A stretch of DNA of 64,000 nt from Planctomyces sp. SH-PL62 (GCF_001610895.1 NZ_CP011273.1:2914001-2978000), one strand, 5' to 3'; positions 43,545 to 52,303 are shown, counted from the stretch's first letter. Made by a program: numbers and translations. Notes: generated by a model not told the origin, from the sequence alone.

Positions 43545-44042
43545 TCAGCTCGGGGCGGGACGGGCCGTCGCGTCTCCCCGGCCCGAGCGGGCCAGGCCGA
43601 GGCCGAGGATCAGCAGCGCGACGCCCGCGCCGAGGAAGGCGATGTCCCACGTGAGGTGGCCGGGCCCCTCGACGACGTGGTGGACGCCCAGCAGGTGGTG
43701 GTCGACAAGGCCCTCGACGAGGTTGAACAGGCCCCAGCCCATCGCCATGGCCCCGAGCCAGGTCCGGGTCGACCAGGCCACGTCGCTCCGCAGCCCGGCG
43801 CGCCAGAGCAGGGCCAGGCCCAGGGCGGTCGTGATCCAGGTGAAAGCGTGGAACAGGCCGTCCCAGAACATGTTGATCTCGAGATTCACGACCGTGGTGG
43901 GCGGGCGGACGGCCGAGAGCATGTTGTGGAGCTGCAAGATCTGGTGAAAGACGATCCCGTCGACGAAGCCCCCCATCCCCACGCCCAGGAGGAGGCCCGA
44001 CGAGAGGATCGGCCGGCGGTCGAGCGCGCCCGGTTCGCTCAT
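43545..44042 (-). CDS. DUF2243 family membrane protein
   Basis: A 165-residue integral membrane protein with four predicted transmembrane helices. Conserved DUF2243 features are GVGMGGFVDGIVFHQILQLHNML, WDGLFHAFTWITT and LFNLVEGLVDHHLLGVHHV; repeated histidines suggest a metal or haem role, but no activity is known. The ATG at 44042 overlaps the stop of the short upstream gene by four bases. The two are probably co-translated. Confidence 0.87.
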   Translation of the reverse strand: MSEPGALDRRPILSSGLLLGVGMGGFVDGIVFHQILQLHNMLSAVRPPTTVVNLEINMFWDGLFHAFTWITTALGLALLWRAGLRSDVAWSTRTWLGAMAMGWGLFNLVEGLVDHHLLGVHHVVEGPGHLTWDIAFLGAGVALLILGLGLARSGRGDATARPAPS

Positions 44043-44266
44043 CGGCCGGACCCCCCGCGCGGCATGAGATGAACGGCCGCCGCGACCCCCAGGCAGACGC
44101 CGAACGGCAGCGTCGCGGCCAGCAGGTTGAGGCCGAGCCGGCCGTCGAGGATCCCGGCCCGCACCGCCCGGCCCGTCGGCCGGCTGCACACCGGGCACGC
44201 GCCCGCCGGCGCGGCGAGGCCCGCGAGGATCACCGCCGCCAGGGCGGCGCGGAAGAGATTCTTCAT
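44039..44266 (-). CDS. small membrane protein with a CPVC motif
   Basis: A 75-residue protein: signal-like N-terminal helix (MKNLFRAALAAVILAGLAAP), then ACPVCSRPTG and a second hydrophobic segment (LNLLAATLPFGVCLGVAAAV). The CxxC could bind metal or take part in thiol chemistry. Its stop overlaps the DUF2243 start. The ATG at 44266 gives a signal peptide, unlike the upstream in-frame start. No named family. Confidence 0.7.
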   Translation of the reverse strand: MKNLFRAALAAVILAGLAAPAGACPVCSRPTGRAVRAGILDGRLGLNLLAATLPFGVCLGVAAAVHLMPRGGSGR

Positions 44267-44384
44267 GGAAGTCGCGCCCGGATGACGAAGCGGCGGCGGG
44301 CCGAATCGCGCGGACACGCGTCGCGGACGCTCGGCCGGCGGATTCGCCGCGAATTGCGTGCCGCGCCCGGACGGCGTCCGCGCG

Positions 44385-45266
44385 TCATTCGGCCCGCGCG
44401 GCGGCCGGCTCGGGGTTGCAGCGGGCCTCCAGGAAGTCGAAGACGACCTGCGTCGGCCGGTCGCCGGGGCGGCCGAGTTCGCGGTTGATCGTCATGTGGG
44501 TCTTGGAAGGAAAGGCGGCGACGGTCGCCTCGACGCCCGCCTCGCGGAGCCTGGCGGCCAGGGCGTTCGACTGCGTCCGCGAATCGAGCCGGCCGACGTG
44601 GAGGATGAGGAACGGTGCGATCCCCTTGTCCCCGGCGACGTGCTGGATCGGAGAGGCGTCCTCCTGGACCTTCGGGTCGTCGCCGAAGACGCCCGTGTAG
44701 AGCGACCGGATGCGCGGGAGGACCGACTCGCGGATCTGGCGGGGGACGTCATACCCCGCGCCGTCCAGGAGGATCACGCCCGAGAGGGCGTCCAGGTCCA
44801 GGCCGGCGGCCTTCAGGTAGCGTTCGTCGGTGGCGGTCAGCGCGGCCAGATGAGCCCCGGCGCTGTGGCCCATCAGGAAGATCCGATCGGGGTCGCCGCC
44901 GAACTCCTTCGCGTGGTCGCGCGCCCAGCGCACGGCCCTCGCCACGTCGCCGGCCTGCTCCTTGTAGGTGACCTCGGGGACGAACCGATAGCCGACGCCG
45001 ACCCAGACGTAGCCCCGCTTCGTGAACGCCTTCGGCTGCTCCTGGACGAAGTCCTTGTCGCCGAACCGCCAGGCCCCGCCGTGGACCCAGACGACGATCG
45101 GATGCCGATCCCCCTCCGCCGGCGCGTCGACGTTCAGCCGGGTGGAGGCGGCGTCGGCATAGGCCACGTCCCGCAATTTCCGGCCGCCGTCGTCGTCGCC
45201 TCCCGCCGCGATCGCGGATCGGACGACGAGCAACCCCAGCATTGCGAACCCCAGCGATCGGAACAT
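44385..45266 (-). CDS. secreted alpha/beta hydrolase (BD-FAE-like esterase)
   Basis: A 293-residue exported esterase/lipase of the carboxylesterase family. It has a signal peptide, the oxyanion motif WVHGGAWRFGDKD, the nucleophile elbow MGHSAGAHLAAL, the acid in LHVGRLDSRTQ and the catalytic His in PSKTHMTINRELG. Such enzymes remove acetyl or feruloyl groups from plant polysaccharides, among other substrates. A PIG-L-type deacetylase is encoded 103 bases upstream on the same strand; together they could deacylate carbohydrates, but this is inference. Confidence 0.87.
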   Translation of the reverse strand: MFRSLGFAMLGLLVVRSAIAAGGDDDGGRKLRDVAYADAASTRLNVDAPAEGDRHPIVVWVHGGAWRFGDKDFVQEQPKAFTKRGYVWVGVGYRFVPEVTYKEQAGDVARAVRWARDHAKEFGGDPDRIFLMGHSAGAHLAALTATDERYLKAAGLDLDALSGVILLDGAGYDVPRQIRESVLPRIRSLYTGVFGDDPKVQEDASPIQHVAGDKGIAPFLILHVGRLDSRTQSNALAARLREAGVEATVAAFPSKTHMTINRELGRPGDRPTQVVFDFLEARCNPEPAAARAE

Positions 45267-45369
45267 GGCGGCGTCTCCCCGAAGTGATGTCTCCCCGAGG
45301 ATGAAACCCCCGCCCGACCGATCGGTTCCGCGAATCGAACGGCCGGGGCTTCGGGCGAGGGCCGCGGGG

Positions 45370-46317
45370 CTACCTGGCGTCTTCGCCGAAGAAGGGGAAG
45401 ATCCGCAGCAGCTCGGCCTTGTCGGGCTGGTGGCCGTACTCGCAGACCTGGAAGGCTTCGGCGGCCTGGACGGCCTTGCCGCGCTCGGGGCCGAGGAGGT
45501 CGACGAGCTTGTCGCGGAAGCGGTCGGCGGAGGCGCCGTAGCGCTTGAGGACCTGCTCCTTGAACCAGGTCTTGCGCGCCGCCGGGTCCTTGGGGACCTC
45601 GGCCTCGTAGCCTTCGATCCAGGGGAGCCACTCGAAGAATTGGGAGTCCATCTCGGCCAGGGCGGCGACCTTCCGGTCCAGCACCGAGTCGATCGGCACG
45701 ACGACGTCGGGGCGGAACGGGTTCGGCTGCTGGAAGCGGTCGGCGACGTAGAGGAAGACCGGATTGTGCTTCAGGGCCGGGGTGTCCGGGCAGAAGTTGG
45801 GGACGGCGACCATGTAGGCGGTGTCCTGCACGAGGACGCCGGTGTAGCGGTGATCGGGGTGGTAGTCGTTGGGCCGGGGGGCGATGACCACGTCGGCCTT
45901 CCACTCGCGGATGGCGCGGGCGACGGCCTTGCGGTTCTCCAGGGTGGGCATCAGCTCGCCGTCGTGGTTGTCCAGGGTCTGCGACTCCACGCGGAGGATC
46001 TTCGACGCCCGGACCGACTCCTCGCGGCGACGGCGGGCGAGCGGGCCGCCGGACATCTCGTGGTGGCCGATGTCGCCGTTGGTCAGGCTCACGAACTTGA
46101 CCGCGTGGCCCGCGTCCACCCAGCGCGCGGCGGCGCCGCCGGCGGTCAGCTCGCAGTCGTCGGGGTGGGCGCCGAAGACGATGATCCGGTAGGTCTTCTC
46201 GGGTTCCATCGCAGTCTCTCCGCCGCGGGCCGGTCGGCTCCGCGCATCCGAAATCAGCAGGCAGGCCAGGGCGAGGCTCAGGACGGACGACCATCGACCG
46301 CCGAGGGGACGCTTCAT
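45370..46317 (-). CDS. secreted PIG-L (LmbE) family deacetylase
   Basis: A 315-residue exported protein (signal peptide in the first 25 residues) of the PIG-L/LmbE family of zinc-dependent de-N-acetylases. The metal motif AHPDDCELTAGG is followed by LTNGDIGHHEMSGG and by APRPNDYHPDHRYTG, the third ligand histidine. Family members deacetylate N-acetylglucosamine linked to diverse carriers; a secreted member may act on glycans. Upstream of the esterase in the same orientation. Confidence 0.9.
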   Translation of the reverse strand: MKRPLGGRWSSVLSLALACLLISDARSRPARGGETAMEPEKTYRIIVFGAHPDDCELTAGGAAARWVDAGHAVKFVSLTNGDIGHHEMSGGPLARRRREESVRASKILRVESQTLDNHDGELMPTLENRKAVARAIREWKADVVIAPRPNDYHPDHRYTGVLVQDTAYMVAVPNFCPDTPALKHNPVFLYVADRFQQPNPFRPDVVVPIDSVLDRKVAALAEMDSQFFEWLPWIEGYEAEVPKDPAARKTWFKEQVLKRYGASADRFRDKLVDLLGPERGKAVQAAEAFQVCEYGHQPDKAELLRIFPFFGEDAR

Positions 46318-46427
46318 AAGGGGCTCCTTGTCGGAATGCGGGCGGGACGAAGGGGGCCTTGATCGCGAACGTCACCGCCAGGGTAACCATCTCCGCGGCG
46401 AGAGGCGACGGGGCGCCGGCGTACGCT

Positions 46428-46457
46428 TGTCGGGCGTGAAAGGCGGGCCGTACAATC
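46428..46457 (+). promoter_or_regulatory. possible promoter with almost no 5' leader
   Basis: TTGTCG-N18-TACAAT. The -10 ends eight bases before the ATG at 46465, so transcription would begin at or next to the start codon and give a leaderless message. AGAGG just before the ATG could alternatively be a ribosome site with short spacing. Confidence 0.35.
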
Positions 46458-46464
46458 AGAGGAT

Positions 46465-48291
46465 ATGAGAGCCCACCCGGAAGCCCAGATCGGCCTCGCG
46501 TCGCTCCGGCCCCTCGTCCTGGCCCTATGGACCCTGGGGGCGGCCGGCTTCGCGCCTCCGCGCGCCTCGGCCGACGACCCCGACCGGCTCGGACGCCCCG
46601 GCGGACCCCGCATCGAGGGGAAGCTGCGGTTCGACCCCGAGGCCGGCTTCCGCTTCGAGACGGCCGGCGAGCCGGGTTCGCCCGCGCAGGCCCAGCCGGT
46701 CGGCCCCGGAGGCGTGGTCGAATTCGCGCCCGGCCCCGCCGCTCCGGCGGAGATCCCGCCTCTGTTCCAGGTCGGCCTGGGCGAGTCCGGGCGGATCTCA
46801 GGCGCGCTCGGGGCTGTGACCGAGGACTCCGTGACCCTGGCGGTCCCCTGGCGGCCCGAGGCCGTCTCGATCCGCCGGCCCGGGGCGCAGTGGGTCGTAC
46901 AGCGACTGGGGGAGGCTCGGATCCTCGCCGAGGGCTTCGACGCGCTCGACGCCTCCGCCTGGAACGTCGAGGGGAAGCCGCTGGTCGTGGTCGAGAACGG
47001 GGAGTCGGCCCTGCGACTGCCGGCGGGAGGGGCTTCGATCGCCCGCCGATTCGACGAGCCGCTCGAAGCCGGGCGGGTCGAGCTGACGTTCCGGGACGAC
47101 GGCGCGATCCGCCCCGACCGGCGCTGGACGCTCGAACTGACGTTCCGGGCCCCAGGAGGTCCGGCGAGCCTTCGCGTCCTGCTGGGCTGGTCTGAGGAGA
47201 GCCTGGCGGTCGAGACCCCCCAGGGCCCGTCGCTGGCCGTCCAGCGGCTGGTCCGCACCGACGCCTGGCGGCGGCTGACCGTCCGATTCGGCGACGACCG
47301 CACCGAGGTCTCCGTCGACGGCAAGGACCTGGCCCACGGCCGAGGGCCGGCCGGGCCGCTGGAGTCGATCCGCATCGCGACGGCCGGCGAGACCGACGAC
47401 GACGGCCCGGGAGGCGACGTCGGCGCGATCCAGGTCGCCCGGTTCGCCCGGGTCCCGTCCAGCCTGGAGATCGACCCGACCCAGGACGAGGCCCGCCTGG
47501 TGATCGGCGACCAGTTCTTCGGGGCGATCCGCCGAGGCGACCGCGACCGGGTCTCGATGCTGGTGGACGACCGCCCGATCGAGCTGGACTGGGGCCATCT
47601 CGCCGGCCTCTACTTCCGCCGCGCCCCGGCCCCCGGGGCCCCCGTCGCCGGCGCGCTGGCGAGGGTCGAATGGCGCGCCGGCGGCGACGACCCGGACGCC
47701 CCCCCCGACTTCGCCGAGGGGGCCGTCGCGGCGCTCTCGGACGCGGCCCTCACGCTGGAGACCCCCTACGCCGGCTCGCTCGCGATCCCCCGCGACCGGC
47801 TGGTCCGGCTCCTGGTTCTGGAGCCCGGCCTGCGGCTGGTCCTCGACCCCTGCTCCCACCACCTGGGCGACGAGGTCTCCACCACGCCGCCGCTGCTCGA
47901 CCCCCCCTCGCCCGAGGGGGGCGTGCTGGAACGCCCGTTCGAAGTGCCGGCCGACGCGATCGACTCCGGCCCGGCCTTCGCGGTCCTCGACGTGGTCGGG
48001 GTCGTGGGGGAGGCGACCGGCCTGCCGTTCTCCGACTACATCCGGCGCGGCCAGTTGAAGACCTACCTCGCGATCAACGGCCGGCGGGTCGACTATCTCA
48101 ATCGGCACATCTCCGGCCTCAACGAGGCCCCGGAGCGGATCCGCCTGCCGATCCCCGCCGACGCCCTCCGCCCCGGTGCCAACGTCCTTCGCATCGAGCA
48201 GACGGGCATCGAGGGGAACCCCGACTGGTACGACGACCTGGGGATTCTCGGCGTGGCCGTCGAGTTCTCCCCCGCCCCCGCCCGACCCTGA
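46465..48291 (+). CDS. exported protein of unknown function with a LamG-like middle
   Basis: A 608-residue protein with an N-terminal signal peptide (ending near PPRASA). Residues 150-300 have the beta-strand pattern of a concanavalin/LamG-type domain (EGFDALDASAWNVEGKPLVVVENG, VRFGDDRTEVSVDGKDLA). Two further beta-rich parts follow, including a repeated theme of short stretches (GEFSGAIRRGDRDRV-like). The C-terminus (LRPGANVLRIEQTG) resembles a galactose-binding-like beta sandwich. No catalytic motif. It may bind a ligand at the cell surface. The cyclase gene begins 58 bases downstream. Confidence 0.72.
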   Translation: MRAHPEAQIGLASLRPLVLALWTLGAAGFAPPRASADDPDRLGRPGGPRIEGKLRFDPEAGFRFETAGEPGSPAQAQPVGPGGVVEFAPGPAAPAEIPPLFQVGLGESGRISGALGAVTEDSVTLAVPWRPEAVSIRRPGAQWVVQRLGEARILAEGFDALDASAWNVEGKPLVVVENGESALRLPAGGASIARRFDEPLEAGRVELTFRDDGAIRPDRRWTLELTFRAPGGPASLRVLLGWSEESLAVETPQGPSLAVQRLVRTDAWRRLTVRFGDDRTEVSVDGKDLAHGRGPAGPLESIRIATAGETDDDGPGGDVGAIQVARFARVPSSLEIDPTQDEARLVIGDQFFGAIRRGDRDRVSMLVDDRPIELDWGHLAGLYFRRAPAPGAPVAGALARVEWRAGGDDPDAPPDFAEGAVAALSDAALTLETPYAGSLAIPRDRLVRLLVLEPGLRLVLDPCSHHLGDEVSTTPPLLDPPSPEGGVLERPFEVPADAIDSGPAFAVLDVVGVVGEATGLPFSDYIRRGQLKTYLAINGRRVDYLNRHISGLNEAPERIRLPIPADALRPGANVLRIEQTGIEGNPDWYDDLGILGVAVEFSPAPARP

Positions 48292-48349
48292 ACCCGATCC
48301 GACCCGACCCGATTCCGCCCTCGGCGAAGCGAAACGACGGCCCGCAATC

Positions 48350-49249
48350 ATGAAGACGCTCACGCGCAGCATGGTCCGACACGCCCACGCGATCGCCCGA
48401 GAAGTCGGCGCGCGGGTCGTGCTGCTCCACGCCGACGTCGTCGAGGAAGACGCGGACCTCCGGGCGCTGATCGACGACGTCAACTTCCGGATCATCCTGG
48501 TCTCGCGACGGTGCGGCTTCAGCCCGCCCGAGGAATTGAAGGACGTCTGCCGGGTCGTCCAGCTGCCGGACATCGCCATGACCCGCGCCGGGCAGGTGAA
48601 GGTGGCGACCCTGGTCGCCGCCGCCGAGGACCTGGTGCACGCCGGCGACCGGATCCTCTGCCTGACGGGCGTCGACCGATCGGGGTCTCTGGATACGATC
48701 ATGGTCCTGGACATGGGGACCGAGATCGAGCTGTTCAGCGCCGGCGCGGCCGACCCGCTGCCGCCGGACGTCGGCCCGGCCGTCTTCGAACGGATCCTCA
48801 ACGTCGCCAGCGAGCTGGGGGTCGAGGGCCGCGAGGGGAGGCCCGTCGGCGCCCTCTTCATCGTCGGCGACTGCGAGAAGGTGCTGGCGCAAAGCCATCA
48901 ACTGGTGTTCAACCCCTTCCACGGCTATCCCGAGGAGGAGCGGAACATCCTGGACCCCCGGCTGGAGGAGACCATCAAGGAGTTCTCGGCCATCGACGGC
49001 GCCTACATCGTCCGCGGCGACGGCGTCGTCCTCTGCGCCGCGCGGTACCTGGCCCCCCGGGGCAAGCTGGAGGAGCCGCTCCCCCAGGGCCTGGGGACCC
49101 GGCACGAGGCCGGCGCCGCCATCACCGTCACCACCGAGGCCATCGCCGTCTGCGTCTCCCAGTCCACCGGCACCGTCTCCATCTTCAAGCGCGGCCGGAT
49201 GATCCTGGACATCCAGAAGCCCCGGGGCCGCAACAGCGAGGGGCTCTGA
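48350..49249 (+). CDS. DacZ-like diadenylate cyclase (DisA_N domain with N-terminal PK-C-like domain)
   Basis: A 299-residue protein predicted to make the second messenger c-di-AMP from ATP. Residues 1-140 resemble the C-terminal alpha/beta domain of pyruvate kinase (RVVLLHADVVEEDADLRALI, GDRILCLTGVDRSGSLD), as in archaeal DacZ. Residues 150-290 form a DAC (DisA_N) domain with VGALFIVGDCEKVL, the DGA motif at D216 (IDGAYIVRGDG) and GTRHEAGAAIT, where the classical RHR reads RHE (Arg251). The third-position Glu leaves activity unproven. ATG at 48350 is chosen as the first start that gives the full N-terminal domain. No transmembrane helix. Confidence 0.83.
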   Translation: MKTLTRSMVRHAHAIAREVGARVVLLHADVVEEDADLRALIDDVNFRIILVSRRCGFSPPEELKDVCRVVQLPDIAMTRAGQVKVATLVAAAEDLVHAGDRILCLTGVDRSGSLDTIMVLDMGTEIELFSAGAADPLPPDVGPAVFERILNVASELGVEGREGRPVGALFIVGDCEKVLAQSHQLVFNPFHGYPEEERNILDPRLEETIKEFSAIDGAYIVRGDGVVLCAARYLAPRGKLEEPLPQGLGTRHEAGAAITVTTEAIAVCVSQSTGTVSIFKRGRMILDIQKPRGRNSEGL

Positions 49250-49417
49250 GCGTCCGCCTCGGGAAGGGGCCGACGGGCCGAAGAACATCCTTCCCCGGAT
49301 GCGAGGGCGACGAGCCCGGAAACCGTCGGCTGCTCGAATCGTCCGCGAGGAGGGGGAGGACCGCCGTCGCATCCCGAGCCCGGGGTGGACCATGAAGCCC
49401 GCTGCCTCCTCATGACG

Positions 49418-49443
49418 GTCTTCCCCCCCTCGCGGGGGAAGAC
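49418..49443. repeat. dispersed palindromic element (short form)
   Basis: GTCTTCCCC-(9 bases)-GGGGAAGAC, a near-perfect hairpin. Same family as 49542-49589. Confidence 0.75.
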
Positions 49444-49541
49444 AGACCCATAGGGGTTAGATGAGGGGGAGGACCAGCACGAGCGCCGTCGGGGTTCGCA
49501 GTCCGGCCGCCCGAGACGCCGACGGCCGTCTTGCTCGTCAT

Positions 49542-49589
49542 CCCCTCATCCGGCCCATCGGGCCACCTTCCCCCGCGAGGGGGGAAGGG
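49542..49589. repeat. dispersed two-hairpin palindromic element (long form)
   Basis: Begins CCCCTCATCC, then a small hairpin GGCCC-ATC-GGGCC, then a larger one CCTTCCCCC-GCGAG-GGGGGAAGG. The same order of parts is found at 53288-53336, so the element is a mobile-looking repeat unit of about 48 bases. Confidence 0.8.
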
Positions 49590-49646
49590 CGTCGTTCGCT
49601 CCGCCCGAGCTTTCGAGACGCACGCCCCGGCGCGGCCTCGGCGCTT

Positions 49647-50126
49647 TCAACGGGAAGGTCCCGCCTTGGGGAGCCTCGCCAGGAGGAATTCCCCGAGGTC
49701 CTTGGCGACCGTCTCGGCGTCGGCTCCGTCGAACCGGACGATCGGGTACTCGCCGCGGGCGTCGGCGCGGCGGGTGTCGAAGCAGAACTCGTCCCCCTCG
49801 TCGGTCTCGACGAAGGTGATCAGGTGCGCCGGGGCCGCCTTCAGGGCGGGGTCGTTGATCGAGACGACGTCGCCGCCGTAGACGTCGGAGCCCAGGACCC
49901 AGTAGATCGGGAAATTGTCATAGGGCTCGGTGGTCGTCACCAGCTTCTTGTAGCTGGGGGGCAGGGGAACGCCCAGCGCCTCCTCGGCGGCGGCCACCAG
50001 CTTTGCGGTCGCCTTCTTGCCGTGGTCGACGTCGGGGCCGCTCTCGCCGACGGCGTTCAGCCTGCGGTGCTCTGCGCGGACGGCCGGGTCGCTCAGCCGC
50101 TCGATGTACTGGTCGATCGCTTCCAT
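49647..50126 (-). CDS. SUKH (SMI1/KNR4) family protein
   Basis: A 159-residue cytoplasmic protein of the SUKH superfamily, whose bacterial members are often immunity proteins against polymorphic or contact-dependent toxins. Family elements are the helix AKLVAAAEEALGVPLPPSYKKLV, the aromatic TTEPYDNFPIYWVLG, DVVSIND and GDEFCFDTRR. No toxin gene is next to it; the nearest candidates for a polymorphic system, the Hint proteins at 27331-31869, are 18 kb away and carry no toxin. It may be an orphan immunity gene or have a housekeeping role. Confidence 0.82.
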   Translation of the reverse strand: MEAIDQYIERLSDPAVRAEHRRLNAVGESGPDVDHGKKATAKLVAAAEEALGVPLPPSYKKLVTTTEPYDNFPIYWVLGSDVYGGDVVSINDPALKAAPAHLITFVETDEGDEFCFDTRRADARGEYPIVRFDGADAETVAKDLGEFLLARLPKAGPSR

Positions 50127-50192
50127 GTCTCGGTCTCGATGGGTCGGTCGGGTCGAGGTCTTGCCGTGAAGTGAACTGGAATATCAAGCAGG

Positions 50193-50570
50193 CTATCGAA
50201 ATTTCGATAAAGACTTCAGCCCGATTTTCAAGAAGATCGCCTCGTCGTTGTAAGCGAAAACCTCGTACTCGTCTGTGAGAACCCACAGGTGTATGGGGTC
50301 GCCGTGATATGGAGCGAATCCATGGATTTCACCCCTGCCGGAATCTACTAGATGTACATTGAATACGGAGTCGAGGATTTTGACCTTTACAACTTCGGAG
50401 GCTTTGCCGGCCTTGTATTTCTTGAACTGGTCGGCTAGATAGCTGCGATAAGCAGGCGAGAAATCGTCAGGGAACCGGTCGGTCGGCTGGCAGCCCCGTG
50501 CGATCAGGGCGATGCAGGGAGCTGCGATCAGGGAAGCGATCGCAGCGAGAACTGTTTCGCGCTTGAGCAC
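50193..50570 (-). CDS. small exported protein of unknown function
   Basis: A 125-residue protein beginning at a GTG, with an N-terminal hydrophobic helix (VLAAIASLIAAPCIALIARGC) that could be a signal or lipoprotein peptide. The mature part is mixed alpha/beta (VVKVKILDSVFNVHLVD, IHLWVLTDEYEVFAYND). Base composition is noticeably less GC-rich than surrounding genes, hinting at acquisition from elsewhere. It lies 66 bases upstream of the SUKH gene in the same direction, a layout sometimes seen for small acquired cassettes, but no functional link can be shown. Confidence 0.68.
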   Translation of the reverse strand: MLKRETVLAAIASLIAAPCIALIARGCQPTDRFPDDFSPAYRSYLADQFKKYKAGKASEVVKVKILDSVFNVHLVDSGRGEIHGFAPYHGDPIHLWVLTDEYEVFAYNDEAIFLKIGLKSLSKFR

Positions 50571-50647
50571 GGCCTGCTTGCCTCCGAGGGGGCCGCAACG
50601 ATTCTAATCGATGGCTTCGCTCTTTGAAGCCTTGTCTCCTCGTGGCC

Positions 50648-52303
50648 TTACTCCGAAGGCCCCCCAAGCCGCCCCTTGTTGAGCTGATCGTAATAAGACC
50701 GGACGTGGCGCTCCACGCTTTTGGGGACCCGCTGGTTGGAGAGGGCGTCGGCCGTGCCGGCGGAGGCGGCTTCGAGTTCGGCCTGGACGTCGATGCGGGA
50801 CTCCCCCTTGACGGCTTTCCCGGGCTCGGCGAAGCCCTGGAAGACGGCCTTCCCCTTCTGGATCTGCTGGGCGGTCTTGGTCTTGTAGGTGGACGTGTCG
50901 TCGGCCGCCTCGGCGCGGTCGCCGGCGCCCCGGCCCCGGCCGCTGGCGTTGGCGGAGTTGCTGCGGCGGTCGGAGAACCCGTCGTTCATGCCCATCGACT
51001 CGCCGAACTGGTTCAAGCCCTCGGTCATGCCGTTCTTGGCGTCCATCACCTCGGCCAGCGCGTCGTCCAGGGCCTGCATCTCCTCCATGTTCCTGGCCAT
51101 CTCGGAGAGCTGCTGGCGGGCGTCGCCCATCGCCTCGGCGGCCTTCTTGCAGTCTCCCTCCCGCATCGCCTGTTGGGCCTGGCCGAGCTTCTCTGCGAGC
51201 TTCTGGAGCTGCTGGAGGTTCTTGGCCTGCTGCTGGAGCTTCTCCATCTCGCGCTGATATTGCTCCTCGCTGAGGCCGCCGTTCTTGCGGGCCTCGTCGA
51301 GCTGCTTCTTGCGCTCGGCCATGTCGGCGGCGTCGGCGAGCTTCTTGGCGGCCTCGCCGAGCTGTTTCTCCAGGGCCTTCTTCTCATTCTCCGTCAGCTT
51401 GTCGGACTTGAGCTTCTCCTGGAGTTCCTTGACCTGCTCCATCGCCTTGGCGAGGTCGCCCCGGGCGAGGTCCCTGGCGAGCTGGTCGGCCGGTCCCTTC
51501 TCGCCCATCTCCTTGAGCTGCTGGAGCTGCCTGGCGACCTGCTCCGGCGTCCCGAGCTGCTTCTGCCGGTCCTTGAGGGCGTCGCTGAGCTTGTTCATCT
51601 CGACGAGCAGCTTGTCCTTCTGGGCCGGGGGGGCCTTGGCCAGCTCGTTGGACTTCTTCTCGATCTCGGCGAGCAGGTTCTCGGCCTCGGGGAACTTGTC
51701 CTTGTCGATCGCCTCGCGGCGGGCGGCGACCTTCTTGGCGAGGGCCTCCGTCCGTTTGGCGACGACCTCGGGGGCGACGGACCTGGTCGCCGCCGCGGCC
51801 CGGACCGAGCCGGGGGTCCAGGCCGGGACGAACAGGAGGCCGAACGCCAGCAGGGCCGGAATCCCGGCGACCCAGGCCCGACGCGGGAGCCGGAGCCCGA
51901 ACGCCGAGGCCACGTCGAGCGTCTCGACCCGCCGGATCGCGTCGGCCACGAGGGCGCGGCCGGCGGGGGTCTCGCGGGACTCCTCCGGCAGCGTCAGGGC
52001 CGAGCTGACCCGCTCGTGCAGGTGGAACGCCCGATCCAGGGCCGTCGCCGCGTCCAGCCGGCTCGGCCCGGTCAGGGCCGCGACCAGGGCCGCGATCAGG
52101 AGCCCCAGGCCGGCCGCCGCCGCGAAGGGAGCCCAGTCGGGGCAGGGGAGCGGCCGATTCAGGACCTTGAACGCCCCGATCGCGACCGCCGCCGCCAGGA
52201 AGGTCCCGGCCCACGCCCAGACCGTCGCCCCCAGGAAGCGCTGGAACCGTAGTCGACGATACACCCGACCGACCGGCCTCTCCAACTCGCTCAAGCCGAC
52301 CAT
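50648..52303 (-). CDS. membrane-anchored coiled-coil protein of unknown function
   Basis: A 551-residue protein. The N-terminal 180 residues contain three hydrophobic segments (FLGATVWAWAGTFLAAAVAIG, FAAAAGLGLLIAALVAAL, VAGIPALLAFGLLFVPAW). From residue 185 to 440 the sequence is almost entirely heptad-like, rich in Lys, Glu, Gln and Leu (LQQLKEMGEKG, KLQQQAKNLQQLQKLAEKL), a long coiled coil. A Gly/Arg/Asn-rich hinge and a mixed C-terminus follow. The general plan resembles the large DUF4175-type proteins of other bacteria. Probably a structural or scaffold protein facing the periplasm. Confidence 0.8.
   Translation of the reverse strand: MVGLSELERPVGRVYRRLRFQRFLGATVWAWAGTFLAAAVAIGAFKVLNRPLPCPDWAPFAAAAGLGLLIAALVAALTGPSRLDAATALDRAFHLHERVSSALTLPEESRETPAGRALVADAIRRVETLDVASAFGLRLPRRAWVAGIPALLAFGLLFVPAWTPGSVRAAAATRSVAPEVVAKRTEALAKKVAARREAIDKDKFPEAENLLAEIEKKSNELAKAPPAQKDKLLVEMNKLSDALKDRQKQLGTPEQVARQLQQLKEMGEKGPADQLARDLARGDLAKAMEQVKELQEKLKSDKLTENEKKALEKQLGEAAKKLADAADMAERKKQLDEARKNGGLSEEQYQREMEKLQQQAKNLQQLQKLAEKLGQAQQAMREGDCKKAAEAMGDARQQLSEMARNMEEMQALDDALAEVMDAKNGMTEGLNQFGESMGMNDGFSDRRSNSANASGRGRGAGDRAEAADDTSTYKTKTAQQIQKGKAVFQGFAEPGKAVKGESRIDVQAELEAASAGTADALSNQRVPKSVERHVRSYYDQLNKGRLGGPSE

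Larger units (their letters stand above)
49250..49646. other. 397-base intergenic region with two palindromic elements
   Basis: Between the cyclase gene and a converging SUKH gene. It contains two members of a dispersed hairpin repeat, 49418-49443 and 49542-49589, separately listed. Short frames here are not supported as genes. Confidence 0.6.

Noticed and set aside
43196-43654. A plus-strand frame of 152 codons in the repeat cluster at 43.2 kb
   Set aside because: It mainly translates the dispersed ATTGGGTTCGTTCG repeat into IGFVRR-like peptides and has no other support.
49261-49420. Possible short genes between the cyclase gene and the SUKH gene
   Set aside because: Frames are Arg/Pro/Gly-rich, overlap palindromic repeats and have no plausible translation start.
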